This document shows, piece after piece, positions 8,560 through 15,989 of a stretch of DNA of 64,000 bases (position 1 is its first letter; every line of letters begins with the position of its first letter). The stretch is from Peribacillus frigoritolerans. Lineage in GTDB: Bacteria > Bacillota > Bacilli > Bacillales > DSM-1321. Location: the NCBI RefSeq assembly GCF_001636405.1, contig NZ_KV440950.1, positions 2,565,712 through 2,629,711 of the forward strand, read 5' to 3'. The translations under genes and the position numbers were made by a program. The notes under the pieces were generated by a model. It searched no databases, was not told where the DNA came from, and saw only the letters and a list, made by a program, of their open reading frames with translations.

Positions 8560-10248
8560 TCACGATTTATAATCTGTTTCGTCCAGACCCATGGCACAGC
8601 CTTCCCGGCTTGAATCGGCAGCACCATAGTTCGAGCCATCAGGGTTGATTTGAATCGCTTGGACATTCCCTATTGAGTGGGGAACTTCATTAAAGGCAAA
8701 GCCCATTGCTTCCAAGTGGCCTTTGCTAGTCATATCCATTCCAGGCTCCCATTCAATATGAGGCCCCATCGGAGTGAAAATTCTAGGTTCTTCGATGGCT
8801 GCTTTCAAATCCATTTTTAAATCGAGTACATTAATGATCGTTTGGACGACTGAACTGATGATGGTTGGTCCTCCTGGTGACCCTAAAGTCAAGATCGGCT
8901 CGCCGTCTTTAAAGATGATGGTCGGGCTTTTACAGCTGACTGGGCGTTTATTGGGCTGCACTTCATTCATGCCGCCAGGAATGGAATCAAAATCAGTCAG
9001 TTCGTTATTCAGCATGAAACCATAGTCGGAAACCATGATGCCTGATCCGAATGGATGTTCCACTGTAGAAGTGCATGCTGCGATATTACCCCATCTGTCA
9101 CGGACAGTGAAGTGAGTCGTTTCACTGATCTCTTCTTCATTAGGTTGCGGAATGACTTCCCTTTGTTGCACGGAATCATAAATCCAAGGGTTTCCGAAGT
9201 CAATGGCATTATTTCTTGACTTGAAATTAATGAATGAGCGGCGTTTAGCTATATACTCATCATGCATGAGACCCGCCAATGGCAATTCGGCAAATTCGGG
9301 ATCAGCGAGAAATGCTTTTTTATCTGTAAATGCCAGACGCATCGCTTCTGCGATTAAATAATATTTTTCCCAGGAACGGGCGTCATATTGTTCGATTTGG
9401 AAGCTTTCCAAAATTTTCAGGATTTGAATGACCGTAAATCCGCCGGCACTTGGCGCATTTGATGAAGCAATTAAATAATCCTTATAAGTTCCATACATTG
9501 GTTCATCGATAGTAGCTTTATAGCCCTTTAAATCAGAAAGCTCCATGAACCCTCCAAGTTCTTGTATGCAGGAAATGATGCCCTCTCCGATTTCACCTTC
9601 ATAAAAAGCGGAAATTCCTTCACGTTGTAATATCCGATAGGTATTCGCCAATTTTTCTTTAATCAGCAAATCGCCATCCTGATAGGGTTTTCCGTTTGGT
9701 ATGAAGAACTTACGCGCTTCATCGCCCAATCGATATTCAAAGTTTTTAAGAGCATCGCATAGAACCCAATTGACGGGAACTCCTTTTTCAGCAAATTCAA
9801 TGGATGGCTCGATAAGTTCTGCCAATGGCTTGCTGCCATTTTCGGCGAGTGCTTCATCCATAGCTTTCAGTATTCCAGGAATGCCAACCGCTGTTGCTTT
9901 GATGGATCTCTCTTTAAAAGGGATGACTTCCCCTTTTTCATCAAGAAACATGTCTCGATGTGCGGCTTTAGGTGCCCTTACATGGCCGTCGTATATTTTC
10001 GTTTCCTTATCTTTTGCATTATATACCATAAGAAAACCGCTTCCGCCGATACCAGTCATCATTGGTTCAACAACATTTAGGGCAAATTGGATGGCGACGG
10101 CCGCATCGACAGCATTTCCACCTTCACGTAATATTTTTTCCCCTATGGATGTTGCGACAGGATGAGCTGTAACGACCATTCCGGAGCTCCCTTTCGCAGT
10201 TTCCCTTTTGTAATCCTTATCTTTTATCTTCTCATTGTTGTTTTCCAA
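8560..10248 (-). CDS. ggt: Gamma-glutamyltransferase, cytoplasmic (YwrD-like)
   Basis: N-terminal nucleophile hydrolase that cleaves or transfers gamma-glutamyl groups of glutathione and related compounds. The chain is 562 residues from the TTG at 10248, which follows GGAGGA; the ~39 codons upstream have no ribosome binding site. The self-processing point is the Thr of ETTHFTV near residue 377, which becomes the N-terminus and nucleophile of the small subunit. GGNAVDAA and MTGIGGSGFLMVY mark the large subunit, and LGSPGGPTIISS the small one. No signal peptide is seen, unlike secreted Ggt, so it should stay inside the cell. Its stop abuts the convergent ypiP stop with no spacer or terminator. 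Confidence 0.92.
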   Translation of the reverse strand: MENNNEKIKDKDYKRETAKGSSGMVVTAHPVATSIGEKILREGGNAVDAAVAIQFALNVVEPMMTGIGGSGFLMVYNAKDKETKIYDGHVRAPKAAHRDMFLDEKGEVIPFKERSIKATAVGIPGILKAMDEALAENGSKPLAELIEPSIEFAEKGVPVNWVLCDALKNFEYRLGDEARKFFIPNGKPYQDGDLLIKEKLANTYRILQREGISAFYEGEIGEGIISCIQELGGFMELSDLKGYKATIDEPMYGTYKDYLIASSNAPSAGGFTVIQILKILESFQIEQYDARSWEKYYLIAEAMRLAFTDKKAFLADPEFAELPLAGLMHDEYIAKRRSFINFKSRNNAIDFGNPWIYDSVQQREVIPQPNEEEISETTHFTVRDRWGNIAACTSTVEHPFGSGIMVSDYGFMLNNELTDFDSIPGGMNEVQPNKRPVSCKSPTIIFKDGEPILTLGSPGGPTIISSVVQTIINVLDLKMDLKAAIEEPRIFTPMGPHIEWEPGMDMTSKGHLEAMGFAFNEVPHSIGNVQAIQINPDGSNYGAADSSREGCAMGLDETDYKS

Positions 10249-10314
10249 AATGATTCCTCCATTATTCAGTCCTTTTATCTGCCAAAAAGGTAAACTTATG
10301 TTTGAGTGAAAAGA

Positions 10315-10346
10315 AAACCTTGTCATTGTAGAAAAATGACAAGGAG
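10315..10346 (-). terminator. Intrinsic terminator between the small ORF and ggt (minus strand)
   Basis: The perfect 10-bp stem ccttgtcatt / aatgacaagg (10318-10327 and 10335-10344) has a 7-base loop. Read on the minus strand it is followed by TTTTCTTTTC, so it would end transcription from the small ORF at 10372-10446 before ggt. Confidence 0.6.
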
Positions 10347-10371
10347 ATTTTTCGTAGGTATTCATTTATTC

Positions 10372-10446
10372 TTAATCAGCAAATGATAAATATACGAAAA
10401 ATGCTAATGTTACAAGACATAAAGCCACCATGGCAGTCGAAGCCAT
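10372..10446 (-). CDS. Small hydrophobic membrane peptide (24 aa)
   Basis: A 24-residue ORF beginning MASTAMVALCLVTLAFFVYL. It is almost entirely one membrane-spanning helix ending in Phe-Ala-Asp. It starts with ATG eight bases after a perfect AAGGAGG and is followed by a strong minus-strand terminator hairpin, so it has the signals of an independent short gene. I do not recognise the family. Single-span peptides of this size in Bacillus act as small regulators of membrane proteins or are made during sporulation; here nothing indicates which. The coding potential rests on the ribosome binding site and terminator. Confidence 0.6.
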   Translation of the reverse strand: MASTAMVALCLVTLAFFVYLSFAD

Positions 10447-10684
10447 ATAAGACCCCTCCTTAAAAAGACTTGAATCTAATTAATTTCTCCAAAAATCGTC
10501 AAAATCCTTCATTTAAATGTAAATTTATTGATATTTATTAAAAAGTTCGAGTTCATTAAACTTTATATAGGTATTTATCCTTTTTTTTGATTTTTAAAAC
10601 ATGGGTAACTATATATTCGTAATTACCAAAAAATAAAAGTATACTAAATATAAAGACAATACAAAAAAGGAGGGGGAGTGTGAG
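10447..10684. other. AT-rich divergent intergenic region
   Basis: This 238-bp AT-rich spacer lies between the minus-strand small ORF and the plus-strand ypjP gene. It must hold divergent promoters, but I could not pick convincing -35/-10 pairs. No other ORF or hairpin stands out. Confidence 0.5.
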
Positions 10685-11302
10685 TTGAAAGCAGCGGTAT
10701 GGTTCAGGAAAAGTCTCGTCATTTTAGTATCCGTTTTGACGTTTGGTCTTGTTACTCCTTCAGATCTGGCGTGGTTAGCGGAAGCCGATTCCTTAAAGGA
10801 TACTAAAAAAGGCTTAGTGGAAGAAGAGGGATTAGCTTATCTTCCTTCGCAGGATTCGAATGAACTTGAAGAGGAATTCAACCGGGAGGAGTTTTTATCG
10901 GACATCCTGAATAAGGCGGAGGAAAACGCATTTATGAAATTTGGCGATAAGATCAATCCAAAAATTGGCGATGAATTCAAAATGGTCATATTACCAAAAA
11001 TGGAAGAAGCCATTACAGAAATGGCTGCACAATTTCCGGATGAAAAATTACAGCAATTAACAATCACTGAGCAGCCGAGTGCCGGCAGGGCCGAGAAAAT
11101 ATTCCATATTTATGATTCAAACAGCGGCAAGGATATCATCAGATTCCATGTAAGGCAGGAAAATCCCCCATTGGAAGGACATTGGTTCGATTTTCACTAT
11201 CATACCCATCATGATTCATTTGCCACCCATTATAATATAGGGAAAATATATTGGGATAAAAATACGCCGCCAGAGTGGACGAGTAAACAAAAGCTCTCAT
11301 AG
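10685..11302 (+). CDS. ypjP: YpjP family exported protein
   Basis: Protein of 205 residues matching the YpjP family of bacilli. A hydrophobic N-terminal segment (about residues 5-27, KSLVILVSVLTFGLV) is a signal or anchor, so the rest should lie outside the membrane. The central part is rich in acidic residues. The C-terminal His-rich motif HWFDFHYHTHHDSFATHYN, followed by IGKIYWDKNTPPEW, is the family hallmark and looks capable of binding metal. It starts with TTG after GGAGGGGG. B. subtilis ypjP sits near thyB and dfrA, as here. The biochemical role is unknown. Confidence 0.88.
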   Translation: MKAAVWFRKSLVILVSVLTFGLVTPSDLAWLAEADSLKDTKKGLVEEEGLAYLPSQDSNELEEEFNREEFLSDILNKAEENAFMKFGDKINPKIGDEFKMVILPKMEEAITEMAAQFPDEKLQQLTITEQPSAGRAEKIFHIYDSNSGKDIIRFHVRQENPPLEGHWFDFHYHTHHDSFATHYNIGKIYWDKNTPPEWTSKQKLS

Positions 11303-11370
11303 TGGTGGGTTTCGTTGATTTTATTTAAGTGGAAGAGTATGATGAAATGAAACTTAATAAACATCGAATG

Positions 11371-11401
11371 ATACGTTGTCCTGCAACGTATTTATTTTGT
11401 G
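11371..11401 (+). terminator. Intrinsic terminator after ypjP
   Basis: The perfect 8-bp stem atacgttg / caacgtat has a 5-base loop and is followed by the T-rich tract TTATTTTGTGTTT. Confidence 0.7.
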
Positions 11402-11497
11402 TTTAAACTTAAAGTAAAGTTTTTATCATAACTGGGAACAATGTTATTTTAAAAGGTTTTTTAAATTAGCTGTTATAGGAACAGAGGAGTCTTTATC

Positions 11498-12268
11498 ATG
11501 TCAGAGTTGTTAAATAACATCGTGCAAACGTATGCTCAATTTTTTGACTGGCATATGTGGGTGGAGGTTTTATCCGATCCGGTTAGCTGGGGATTGATTG
11601 GAACGCTCGTCTTAATGGAAGGATTACTATCAGCGGATAATGCTCTGGTATTAGCTATAATGGTTAGGCACCTTCCTGAAAAACAACGGAAAAAAGCATT
11701 ATTTTACGGTTTGTTAGGTGCTTATGCTTTTAGATTTATAGCGATTGGAATCGGTGTTTTCCTTATAAAGCTTTGGTGGGTGAAGGTGATTGGAGCTGCC
11801 TACCTTGGTTGGCTCTCGTTTAAATACTTTAGGGATAAAAGAAAAAAACAAGCTGGGATTGACGAAGAAATCAAGGGAATGAGTAAAAACAGCATACTGA
11901 TCCGAATGTTTGGTACTTTATGGGGAACGGTTGCGGCAGTGGAATTGATGGATATAGCATTTTCCGTCGATAGTGTCTTGGCCGCTTTCGGAGTGAGTGA
12001 AAAAGTCTGGGTCCTTTTGACAGGCGGAATGATTGGTGTCTTGATGATGCGGGGAGTGGCCGGAGTATTTCTAAAATTGATAGATAAGGTTCCAGAATTG
12101 GAAACTGCCGCTTATGTCCTTATCGGATTCATTGCAATAAAAATGTTAATGGCAGTTGCAGGGATCGAAATCCCGCCTGCGATCTTTTTTGTCTTTATAT
12201 TACTGATTTTCGGCACTACAATCGTGTATCATTTGAAGAAAGGAAAAAAGGTCAAGGAACATGGCTGA
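11498..12268 (+). CDS. TerC family integral membrane protein (YceF/YkoY-like)
   Basis: TerC-family membrane protein, 256 residues with about seven hydrophobic helices. The two family signatures are present: EGLLSADNALVLAIMV near residue 40 and ELMDIAFSVDSVLAAFG near residue 150, whose Asp residues are proposed to bind metal. In B. subtilis the paralogues YceF and YkoY export manganese and metalate secreted enzymes, so a similar job is likely. The start follows GAGGAG at a normal distance. I saw no yybP-ykoY manganese riboswitch in the 195 bases upstream. Which paralogue it corresponds to is not settled. Confidence 0.9.
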   Translation: MSELLNNIVQTYAQFFDWHMWVEVLSDPVSWGLIGTLVLMEGLLSADNALVLAIMVRHLPEKQRKKALFYGLLGAYAFRFIAIGIGVFLIKLWWVKVIGAAYLGWLSFKYFRDKRKKQAGIDEEIKGMSKNSILIRMFGTLWGTVAAVELMDIAFSVDSVLAAFGVSEKVWVLLTGGMIGVLMMRGVAGVFLKLIDKVPELETAAYVLIGFIAIKMLMAVAGIEIPPAIFFVFILLIFGTTIVYHLKKGKKVKEHG

Positions 12269-12395
12269 GCGTCATTTAAAAATCTGTCATCAAAATATAG
12301 TAGAAAATTGTCTTTTCAAGACAGATGTTACTTATAAAGAGTTAAGATTATCATCCTTTAATAAATGAATACATTGGAACTACGGGGGCGGAAAA

Positions 12396-13001
12396 TTGAA
12401 TATAGAAGTTGGCTATTTCCCGAAGAGATATTATGACTCAAATCCTGATGCTGGAGGTTTTTTCCCGTTTGCAATAGAAGGCACTACACCATATGTTTTC
12501 TCAATGGATGGCTTTTATCTACCAGAATGTAATCAAAATTTCCTGCCATTATGGATGAGAAATATTAAAGCATTTCCACTTTATTTTTGTGCTGAGGTTT
12601 CTTCTTATTGCAAAGATGAGTTTGAACATAATTGCAAGGAATTCAATATCAGTTATAGATACTTAACTAACCGATACGTTGTTACTGAAATCCAGAATGA
12701 AAAGCAGTTTCAGGAGATTTTCCCTTTCTATATTACTCTTGGTAGTGGGAATGATTTAGTTTTATGGTCCACAAACAAAGATGTATTTAGTGTAGGACAA
12801 AGAGAATGGAAAGGAAATTGGGAAGGGAAAATTGCAGGAACAGTAGTGGTTAAAGTAGAAGTCGATACAAGTATTTTTTGGATTGGCTATGATGGAGATA
12901 ACATTGCGGTTATCTCAAGTCAATCGTATTTCGCAACATATAAAAAAATAATCAAGACTTTTCCCGATTTTGTAGTTCCAAAGCTATGTAAGTACGAGTA
13001 A
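12396..13001 (+). CDS. Unrecognised protein of 201 aa
   Basis: I do not recognise this family. The ORF starts at TTG (12396) shortly after GGGGGCGG and has AT-richer codon use than its neighbours, for example many ATA, AAT and TAT codons. The product is soluble, rich in aromatic residues (many Phe, Tyr and Trp) and has no signal peptide or membrane helix. It reads like an alpha/beta domain with several short beta strands in the second half (VVVKVEVDTSIFWIGYDG). It lies directly upstream of a mobile-looking repeat, which together with its composition suggests acquisition. It may be an immunity-type or orphan protein, but that is a guess. Confidence 0.7.
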   Translation: MNIEVGYFPKRYYDSNPDAGGFFPFAIEGTTPYVFSMDGFYLPECNQNFLPLWMRNIKAFPLYFCAEVSSYCKDEFEHNCKEFNISYRYLTNRYVVTEIQNEKQFQEIFPFYITLGSGNDLVLWSTNKDVFSVGQREWKGNWEGKIAGTVVVKVEVDTSIFWIGYDGDNIAVISSQSYFATYKKIIKTFPDFVVPKLCKYE

Positions 13002-13104
13002 TTTCAAAAGTTAAAATGATTATGAGACCTCTGATAAGAGAAGGGCTCATTTATTTGACTAAAAAACAACAATATTATTTAACATAACCAAAATTTAAAA
13101 CAAA

Positions 13105-13233
13105 GTTGATTGAATTGGAAGGTGCGAGACTCCTGCGGGAAAAGCGAGTCGAGGGTAGACCCCACAGGCGCAAAAGCGCCGAGGAGGCTACCGGACCGCC
13201 CGCGGAAAGCGAGTGCCTGGAGCGGAAATCAAC
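13105..13233 (+). repeat. Small palindromic repeat element with GTTGATT/AATCAAC ends (full copy)
   Basis: A GC-rich block of 129 bp inside AT-rich sequence, bounded by the inverted ends GTTGATT (13105-13111) and AATCAAC (13227-13233). Inside are gagactcctgcggga, ccccacaggcgc, aaagcgccgaggaggct and cccgcggaaagcgagtgcc. These are words of a repeat family that is widespread in Bacillaceae intergenic regions. A shorter inverted copy lies at 62253-62325, and two diverged relatives lie at 51.8 and 52.1 kb. An attached hairpin with a T-run (13253-13296) is also shared with the 62-kb copy. No transposase is present. An ORF can be read through it but is not a gene. Confidence 0.85.
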
Positions 13234-13252
13234 GTCTAAATTGTGCACATAT

Positions 13253-13296
13253 AAAAAAACTGTAGGCAAACTTGATTTTTCATCGAGGTTGCCTAC
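13253..13296 (-). terminator. Minus-strand terminator hairpin linked to the repeat
   Basis: gtaggcaa (13262-13269) pairs with ttgcctac (13289-13296); on the minus strand the hairpin is followed by seven T (13253-13259). It can terminate the small minus-strand gene at 13325. An equivalent hairpin accompanies the repeat copy at 62 kb, so it appears to be part of the repeat module. Confidence 0.7.
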
Positions 13297-13302
13297 CCGT
13301 CT

Positions 13303-13338
13303 AAAGCTGACATCAAAAATGATGTCAGCTTTTTTTAT
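13303..13338 (+). terminator. Plus-strand intrinsic terminator
   Basis: The perfect 12-bp stem aaagctgacatc / gatgtcagcttt has a 6-base loop and is followed by TTTTATGG. It can end transcription from the 12396 gene and repeat, and overlaps the last codons of the opposing small gene. Confidence 0.85.
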
Positions 13339-13567
13339 GGAAAATATCAAGTATTTGAAGAAGAGCGGTAAATGTAGTGAAAAAAAGCAAAGGCAATAAA
13401 AAGTTAAGCCATAGAGAAGACAGTAGCGGATGCAGCAGTATGCCAAAGAAAATGGAGAACAGAAAAAGATCGAGAATGATAAACACTTTTAAACTGTAAA
13501 TATCAAGGACTTCTTCAGCAAGTTCATGTTGCTCATTCAAGATGGCTTTTTTATTATTGGTTTCCAT
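13325..13567 (-). CDS. Small two-helix membrane protein (80 aa)
   Basis: Hypothetical protein of 80 residues. A polar N-terminus (METNNKKAILNEQHELAEE) is followed by two hydrophobic segments, about residues 25-48 and 52-72, ending with His-Lys-Lys-Ser, so it should be an integral membrane protein with a short cytoplasmic N-tail. ATG follows AAGGTG at five bases, and a terminator hairpin lies after the stop, both of which favour a real gene. I do not recognise the family. It is divergent from the metalloprotease gene at 13792. Confidence 0.7.
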   Translation of the reverse strand: METNNKKAILNEQHELAEEVLDIYSLKVFIILDLFLFSIFFGILLHPLLSSLWLNFLLPLLFFTTFTALLQILDIFHKKS

Positions 13568-13791
13568 GCGATCACCTTAAACCTTTTACGATTATATATA
13601 TTTGATATATGAAAACCGCGGATCAATGGTTCTTCTCAGGATGAATGTGCAACCAAAATTACCAAAAAAACATAGAACTTTTACATTCAAGCAATATGTT
13701 ATACTAATATAATAGTATGTAAGATTTAGAGATTTTAAATAACATATATTTTCTTAATGATACATGAAGAATGAAGAAAGGGGAGAAGAGT

Positions 13792-14505
13792 ATGAAAAGG
13801 AAGAAATGGTGGTTATCCATTTTTGCATTGTTTGTCTTTTTACTCTCAATGCTCTCCTATTCATTAGCGAAAGATGATGGGGTAAAATGGCGGAATTTAC
13901 CCAAAGATAATCTTTTAAGACAAGCTGAACTTTTTAAGGGAAATAAAGAATTGCAAAGAATATTTTTATTTCCAGAAGAGGAGTACGATCAAGGGGAAGC
14001 ACTGAAAATTGCTGGAACCATTAATAAACTGCCTCATTCACTTTTGTTGAAAACAGCGGAAAGTGGTGTGAGGATCAAACTATTCGATGGCGATATAACA
14101 GAAAATCAATCCGCGGCCAAATTAAAGGGGAAAACTCCGCGTGGTTATTTGAATAAAGAAACAACTTGGGATGATGTGCCTGGTATGGGCGGATCACATA
14201 CGGTATTGGTTAAAATCGGGGCGAGTGACAAAGGCAATGGGCATGGCTCGGTTAATTTGGAACTGCATGAGCTGGGGCACTCCATTGATAATATAGTGTT
14301 TGATGGAATCCGTGAAGACATGGATTATTTGAAGATTTGGGGTAAGGAAGTGGATGGGCTGTTTCCTGGGATTACGTATTTTTCCAACTACCCTGAGGAA
14401 TATTTTGCAGAAACGTTCGCCATGTTTTATGTGAACAATGAACAAAATCAATTGCTTAGACAAAAAGCACCCGAGACTTATAATTTTATTAAACAATTAG
14501 ATTAA
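13792..14505 (+). CDS. Secreted zinc metalloprotease, anthrax lethal factor/Pro-Pro endopeptidase-like
   Basis: Putative exported protease of 237 residues. An N-terminal signal peptide or anchor (about residues 7-26) precedes a single ATLF-type catalytic domain. The zinc site is HELGHSID, with His159, Glu160 and His163. A downstream Tyr200 and Glu207 (in YFSNYPEEYFAE) sit seven residues apart, as the catalytic Tyr and third zinc ligand do in lethal factor and in Pro-Pro endopeptidases (PPEP). The length matches single-domain PPEPs, which trim proline-rich surface proteins. The ATG at 13792 follows AAAGGGGAG; the in-frame start 21 bases earlier does not. The actual substrate is unknown. Confidence 0.85.
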   Translation: MKRKKWWLSIFALFVFLLSMLSYSLAKDDGVKWRNLPKDNLLRQAELFKGNKELQRIFLFPEEEYDQGEALKIAGTINKLPHSLLLKTAESGVRIKLFDGDITENQSAAKLKGKTPRGYLNKETTWDDVPGMGGSHTVLVKIGASDKGNGHGSVNLELHELGHSIDNIVFDGIREDMDYLKIWGKEVDGLFPGITYFSNYPEEYFAETFAMFYVNNEQNQLLRQKAPETYNFIKQLD

Positions 14506-14562
14506 ACATTGGGCAATAATACGTTAGAATAAGGAGAATGAAAGTAGAAAAGGTGGTTTATC

Positions 14563-15357
14563 ATGAAGCAATATTTAGATTTATGTAAGCATGTACTCGA
14601 AAATGGAACGCAAAAAGGTGATCGTACGGGGACAGGAACGATCAGTACCTTTGGATATCAAATGAGATTCAATTTAAAAGATGGATTCCCTGTACTTACA
14701 ACGAAAAAGGTTAGTTTAAAAGCGATTATCCATGAACTATTATGGTTTTTGAAGGGTGATACAAACGTTGGGTACCTTCAGGAAAACAGTGTGCGCATCT
14801 GGAATGAATGGGCGGATGAAAAGGGGGAATTAGGTCCGATTTATGGTCATCAATGGCGTTCCTGGGGAACGGCCGATGGAAGGCAAATCGACCAAATCAG
14901 TGAATTGATCGAACAAATCAAGACGAATCCAAATTCAAGAAGATTGATAGTCAGTGCTTGGAATGTTGGGGAACTGGATGAAATGGCCTTGCCGCCTTGC
15001 CATGCTTTCTTTCAATTCTATGTTGCTGATGGCAAGCTTTCATGTCAGCTCTACCAACGTTCAGCGGACGTCTTCTTAGGTGTTCCTTTTAATATAGCTT
15101 CGTATGCGCTTTTAACGATGATGATCGCCCAGGTGTGTGATTTGGAAGTTGGCGAATTTGTACATACTTTCGGGGATGTCCACATCTACTCTAACCACCT
15201 TGAACAAGTGGAACTGCAGTTGACTCGTGACCCGAAACCATTGCCAATCATGAAAATCAATCCAGATGTGAAAAATATCTTTGATTTTAGCTTCGAGGAC
15301 TTCGTTTTGGAAAATTACGAAGCCCATCCCCATATAAAAGGTGAGGTTAGCATATGA
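14563..15357 (+). CDS. thyA: Thymidylate synthase
   Basis: Methylates dUMP to dTMP using methylenetetrahydrofolate. The 264 residues equal the length of E. coli ThyA and B. subtilis ThyB. The N-terminal GDRTGTGT phosphate loop is present, the catalytic Cys146 lies in [13 protein letters not shown], and [20 protein letters not shown] is the dUMP-binding segment. The C-terminus [10 protein letters not shown] is the mobile lid. Its stop codon overlaps the dfrA start (ATGA), so the two are translationally coupled; the product dihydrofolate is recycled by DfrA. Confidence 0.98.
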   Translation: MKQYLDLCKHVLENGTQKGDRTGTGTISTFGYQMRFNLKDGFPVLTTKKVSLKAIIHELLWFLKGDTNVGYLQENSVRIWNEWADEKGELGPIYGHQWRSWGTADGRQIDQISELIEQIKTNPNSRRLIVSAWNVGELDEMALPPCHAFFQFYVADGKLSCQLYQRSADVFLGVPFNIASYALLTMMIAQVCDLEVGEFVHTFGDVHIYSNHLEQVELQLTRDPKPLPIMKINPDVKNIFDFSFEDFVLENYEAHPHIKGEVSI

Positions 15358-15839
15358 TATCGTTGATAGTGGCTATGGATCAAAATCGTGTGATAGGTAA
15401 AAACAATAAACTGCCATGGCATTTACCAGCAGATCTGCAGTACTTTAAAAAAGTGACGATGGGCCATCCAATCGTCATGGGGCGAAAAACATTTGAATCG
15501 ATCGGCAGGGTCCTGCCTGGCCGCGAAAATGTCATCGTCACCCGCAATCAGGAATTTAAAGCGGAAGGCTGCGTAGTATTACATGATATTGCACAAATCA
15601 AAATGTTCGCAGATAACCATGAAGAGGAAGTCTTCGTAATTGGCGGAGCCGAAATCTTCAAGGAAATCCTTCCTTTTACCGACCGCCTGTATATTACGGA
15701 AATTCATGAAACTTTCGAAGGGGATACTTTCTTTCCCGAGATTGATGAAAATGAATGGGATGAAATCTCTTCAAACCCAGGCAACATCGATGAAAAAAAT
15801 CGATTTGCACATGATTTTATTATTCTACAAAAAAAATAA
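15354..15839 (+). CDS. dfrA: Dihydrofolate reductase
   Basis: NADPH-dependent reduction of dihydrofolate to tetrahydrofolate, closing the thymidylate cycle with ThyA. It has 161 residues with the canonical motifs: [26 protein letters not shown] (broken here into the N-terminal strand and the Met20 loop), the substrate-binding Asp region, [15 protein letters not shown] for NADPH phosphates, and [15 protein letters not shown]. It overlaps thyA by four bases and is followed by a strong terminator, giving a two-gene operon. Confidence 0.98.
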   Translation: MISLIVAMDQNRVIGKNNKLPWHLPADLQYFKKVTMGHPIVMGRKTFESIGRVLPGRENVIVTRNQEFKAEGCVVLHDIAQIKMFADNHEEEVFVIGGAEIFKEILPFTDRLYITEIHETFEGDTFFPEIDENEWDEISSNPGNIDEKNRFAHDFIILQKK

Positions 15840-15845
15840 AGTGCT

Positions 15846-15884
15846 AATCCGATTATGGGGAAATGACCATAATCGGATTTTTTT
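15846..15884 (+). terminator. Intrinsic terminator after thyA-dfrA
   Basis: The perfect 13-bp stem aatccgattatgg / ccataatcggatt has an 8-base loop and is followed by TTTTT. Confidence 0.93.
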
Positions 15885-15907
15885 GGTATGGGACAACCAA
15901 AAGAAAG

Positions 15908-15954
15908 AATTTTTAGAAAAATCAATTACATTAATAACAGTAAAGTGCTATAAT
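15908..15954 (+). promoter_or_regulatory. ilvA promoter with CodY box
   Basis: TTACAT (15926-15931), a 17-base spacer and TATAAT (15949-15954) make a good sigma-A promoter. AATTTTTAGAAAAAT (15908-15922) matches the CodY consensus at 13 of 15 positions and ends three bases before the -35. B. subtilis ilvA is a known CodY target, so repression by CodY with GTP and branched-chain amino acids is likely. Binding itself is inferred. Confidence 0.72.
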
Positions 15955-15989
15955 GATTGAATTCATCAGAAAGGAAATGAGGGATTGTT

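Noticed and set aside
11303..11497. Search for a yybP-ykoY manganese riboswitch before the TerC gene
   Set aside because: No matching helices or conserved loop sequences were found; only a simple terminator and AT-rich sequence.
13106..13399. A 97-codon open frame over the 13.1-kb repeat
   Set aside because: It spans the GC-rich repeat and two terminators and has no start signals.
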